Shown: in pieces, positions 61,911-64,000 of the stretch
Layout: each line of letters opens with the position of its first letter
Position numbering within the stretch: the stretch's first letter is position 1
DNA from: Gammaproteobacteria bacterium
GTDB taxonomy: Bacteria; Pseudomonadota; Gammaproteobacteria; Steroidobacterales; Woeseiaceae
Reading direction: 5' to 3'
Assembly: GCA_029862045.1 (NCBI GenBank)
Contig: JAOTYE010000013.1
Location: 1-64,000, forward strand
Length of the DNA: 64,000 nucleotides
Made by a program: the position numbers and the translations under genes
The notes under the pieces: generated by a model
What the model saw: the letters and a program-made list of their open reading frames with translations, nothing else
What the model was told of the DNA's origin: nothing
The model's database searches: none

Positions 61911-63161
61911 CTACTCGACCGCAGCGCTTTTCCGTTCAAACCATTTTTGCGCTTCCTCGTCCCAGTCGTCGGTTCGCACATATGAACTGGTGCGCGGATG
62001 ACTGACCATGTTGGGATCAACATCGACACCGATCCCTGCAAGGAAATTGGCAAGACCGATGCGATCGATGGTTTCACCGATACGCTCGTGTTCGAGCGCA
62101 TTCTCGGCAAAGAAATCGATAACCGTTTCCGCCAGTTCATAAAACCGGTCGAAATCCTCGTCGGTCTCAAGCGGCATGAACGGAATGATGACTGTGCCCA
62201 TCTGGTCACCGATTTTCAGTGCGCGCTTGCCGCCAATCAGGATGGTGGCACCGCGCTCCTTGCCAGGTGACAACGCTTTGGTCATGACGTTGATGCAATG
62301 CATGCAGCGCACGCAGCTGCTGTTGTCGATATCCAGGGTGTCGTCGTCGTTCAGGCTGAGCGCGCGTGTCGGGCAGTTAGCGACCACCGTATCGATCATC
62401 TGCTTGCGGCCTACCCTGGCCACGTGTTCTTTGACCTTCTCCTGGTCGGCCTGGATATTATCGCGCCAGATGCCTATGACCGCGAAATCCGCACGATGGA
62501 TGGCGTTTACGCAGTCGTTCGGGCAGCCAGAGAACTTGAATTTGAACTTGTACGGCAATGCCGGGCGGTGCATTTCGTCGAGCAGGCCGTTAATGATCAT
62601 TCGATGCGCACGCACCTCGTCATAACACGACTGCTCACAGCGGGCATGGCCGACGCAGCTCATGGCCGTCCTCAAAGCAGGCCCGGCGCCACCCATGTCC
62701 ATGCCGATTTTATTCAGATCATCGAATGCCTTTTGCACATTATCGGTGCTGCACCCCTGGAACATGATGTCCCCGGACTGGCCGTGGAGTGCAATCAGGC
62801 CTGAGCCGTGTTTCTCCCAGATGTCGCACATATTGCGCAACAGCTCAGTTGAATAATGCAATCCGGCCGGGGGTTGCACACGCAGCGTGTGAAACTCTGA
62901 CGAGTCGGGATAGTCCTCGGCGACCTCGGAGAACCTCGGGATAACGCCGCCACCATAGCCAAAGACGCTGACGGTGCCGCCTTTCCAGTAGCCCATGCGG
63001 GTTTCGTAGGAGTGCTCGAGCTGACCCAGAAGGTCTTTCATCATATTGGCGTACGGCTTGTCATTGTCGCTCGCCAATTGTTTGAGGCCTGAAACGAAAC
63101 TCGGCCAGGGCCCGTGTTCGAGTTCATCCAGCAACGGTGTGTCGTGCGGTCTCTTCGACAT
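61911..63161 (-). CDS. dsrA: DsrA, reverse dissimilatory sulfite reductase alpha subunit
   Basis: 416 residues from the ATG at 63161, chosen because the upstream 16 codons are not family-like and the length then equals known DsrA. Siroheme-[4Fe-4S] ligand cysteines lie in AMSCVGHARCEQSCYDE and FSGCPNDCVNAI. The ferredoxin cluster is in SSCVRCMHCINVMTKAL with the preceding CPTRALSL. First gene of the operon dsrABEFHCMKLJN. The promoter probably lies in the 200-base divergent gap towards the dioxygenase gene, which has a long AT-rich palindrome. Confidence 0.96.
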   Translation of the reverse strand: MSKRPHDTPLLDELEHGPWPSFVSGLKQLASDNDKPYANMMKDLLGQLEHSYETRMGYWKGGTVSVFGYGGGVIPRFSEVAEDYPDSSEFHTLRVQPPAGLHYSTELLRNMCDIWEKHGSGLIALHGQSGDIMFQGCSTDNVQKAFDDLNKIGMDMGGAGPALRTAMSCVGHARCEQSCYDEVRAHRMIINGLLDEMHRPALPYKFKFKFSGCPNDCVNAIHRADFAVIGIWRDNIQADQEKVKEHVARVGRKQMIDTVVANCPTRALSLNDDDTLDIDNSSCVRCMHCINVMTKALSPGKERGATILIGGKRALKIGDQMGTVIIPFMPLETDEDFDRFYELAETVIDFFAENALEHERIGETIDRIGLANFLAGIGVDVDPNMVSHPRTSSYVRTDDWDEEAQKWFERKSAAVE

Positions 63162-63264
63162 AGAAATCCCCGGCTGTCGTGCGTTGCAGCATTGTACCGA
63201 CCGGTGCAATTCTCAAGTAATTGCAGAAAACACCTAGTTGGCACCTCGAAACTTCCTGTGTGAG

Positions 63265-63278
63265 TATATTATAATATA
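63265..63278. promoter_or_regulatory. AT-rich palindrome in the dsrA/dioxygenase divergent promoter region
   Basis: TATATTATAATATA is a perfect 14-base palindrome in the 200-base gap between dsrA and the divergent dioxygenase gene. A second palindrome (AGGAA, T, TTCCT) is at 63285-63295. They are suitable for a -10 region or a dimeric regulator site. No further promoter assignment could be made by eye. Confidence 0.4.
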
Positions 63279-63361
63279 TTAATAAGGAATTTCCTGCCTC
63301 TGTTTCAGCGTAATGTTTCAATCACCATGAACCCCTATTCGACGGTGTCCGGCTCACAGTA

Positions 63362-64000
63362 ATGTTTCTCTCCAGTGCAACGGATTATCGCGAATGGCGA
63401 GCCGCCAAATTGGCCAATTACCCCTTGCATGCGGATGAGCTGATGGTACAGATCGGTGGGTTCATCGGGCTGGATGACAACTCGGTGGCAGCCATCCGTT
63501 CGAGTTGCAAGCGGGCAAATATGGCGATCTATTCCTGCCGTGACACCGTTGTCGACCGCGCAGCGATCCTCGCGTTCGCCGCACATTTCGGCCTGCGCCG
63601 AATCGACCATCACCTGTGTGCGAATGACGACGGCGTTGCCGAGCTGACCGTCGCATCTGAGGGTGCTCGAAGTGACTATGTACCGTATTCCGACCGTAGC
63701 CTCAGCTGGCACACCGATGGCTACTACAATGAGGAGTCGAGCCGGGTGCGCGCTGTCATTCTCCACTGCGTGCAGGACGCGACAACAGGTGGAGAAACTG
63801 CCGCGCTTGACCCCGAGATCGTCTACATCAGATTGCGTGACGCAAACCCCGCGTTTATCACAGCCCTTGAGCATCCTGAGTGCATGACGATCCCGGCCAA
63901 CGTCGGTAATCGGGGCGAGCTCCGGCCCGCAATCTGCGGACCGGTATTCTCGTATGACGCCTCCGACGGAGCACTGCATATGCGCTATAGCGCCCGCAAA
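63362..64000 (+). CDS. TauD/TfdA-family Fe(II)/2-oxoglutarate dioxygenase (3' end outside window)
   Basis: 213 codons are open to the last base, so the gene continues beyond the window. The start at 63362 is the first ATG in frame after a stop at 63311. It overlaps the stop of an 11-codon frame starting at 63327 (TAATG). The iron-binding H-x-D motif is in LSWHTDGYYN, followed by VILHCV, GGETAALDPEIVYIRLRD and the LHMRYSARK stretch near the end. The distal histidine of the facial triad is beyond the window. The family hydroxylates taurine and other small organic acids, releasing sulfite in the taurine case. Placed divergently beside dsrA it may supply sulfite or act on sulfonates. That is inference. 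Confidence 0.82.
   Translation, partial: MFLSSATDYREWRAAKLANYPLHADELMVQIGGFIGLDDNSVAAIRSSCKRANMAIYSCRDTVVDRAAILAFAAHFGLRRIDHHLCANDDGVAELTVASEGARSDYVPYSDRSLSWHTDGYYNEESSRVRAVILHCVQDATTGGETAALDPEIVYIRLRDANPAFITALEHPECMTIPANVGNRGELRPAICGPVFSYDASDGALHMRYSARK

Overview
The window reads as chromosome of a moderately GC-rich marine-type gammaproteobacterium with a chemolithotrophic sulfur-oxidising capacity. The strongest evidence is a reverse dissimilatory sulfite reductase (rDsr) operon with dsrEFH and dsrL. The many TonB-dependent, TPR/TolB-like, lipoprotein and outer-membrane proteins would suit a benthic lineage such as the Woeseiales. That taxonomic guess is inference from gene content only.

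Layout. (1) 1-11.5 kb: a giant repeat-rich surface protein (5' end outside the window) translationally coupled to a protein with three OmpA-like domains and a beta-barrel. (2) 11.5-24.2 kb: a predicted phosphoester and sugar-acid scavenging locus. It holds two PhoD-type phosphatases, a TonB-dependent receptor, a GntP permease, a GDPD phosphodiesterase, a Tat-exported galactonate-dehydratase-like enolase-superfamily enzyme, a secreted protein of unknown role and an OPA-family sugar-phosphate/glycerol-phosphate transporter. A truncated RpiR-type regulator and a perfect inverted repeat lie at its divergent promoter. (3) 24.2-27.1 kb: an unusual Rieske-thiamine-diphosphate enzyme fusion coupled to a DUF5996 protein. 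(4) 27-53 kb: a mosaic of short, unrelated operons and decayed genes (AraC regulator, MATE pump, DsbA-like protein, FnIII lipoprotein, beta-propeller protein, molybdopterin oxidoreductase, formamidase-like protein, serine hydrolase, ECF sigma/anti-sigma pair with an acidic repeat protein). The joints carry members of an interspersed repeat family. (5) 53.2-63.2 kb: dsrABEFHCMKLJN on the minus strand, with a divergent TauD/TfdA-like dioxygenase running off the right end.

Two observations stand out. First, most of the joints in the 27-48 kb mosaic carry pieces of the 3' half of a tRNA-Phe(GAA) gene, all in the same orientation. Some are interrupted at the T-arm by other shared modules, and a second conserved element with a 7-bp-stem hairpin occurs at four places, including the dsrN 3' end. 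This looks like the scar pattern of repeated insertion at tRNA-Phe, although no integrase and no intact tRNA is present. Second, the dsr operon keeps dsrJ, the triheme cytochrome, but lacks dsrO and dsrP, which normally follow it. The stop of dsrJ lies only a few bases before the start of dsrN.

Starts were chosen by family length, signal peptides and Shine-Dalgarno matches. Several differ from the longest possible frame.
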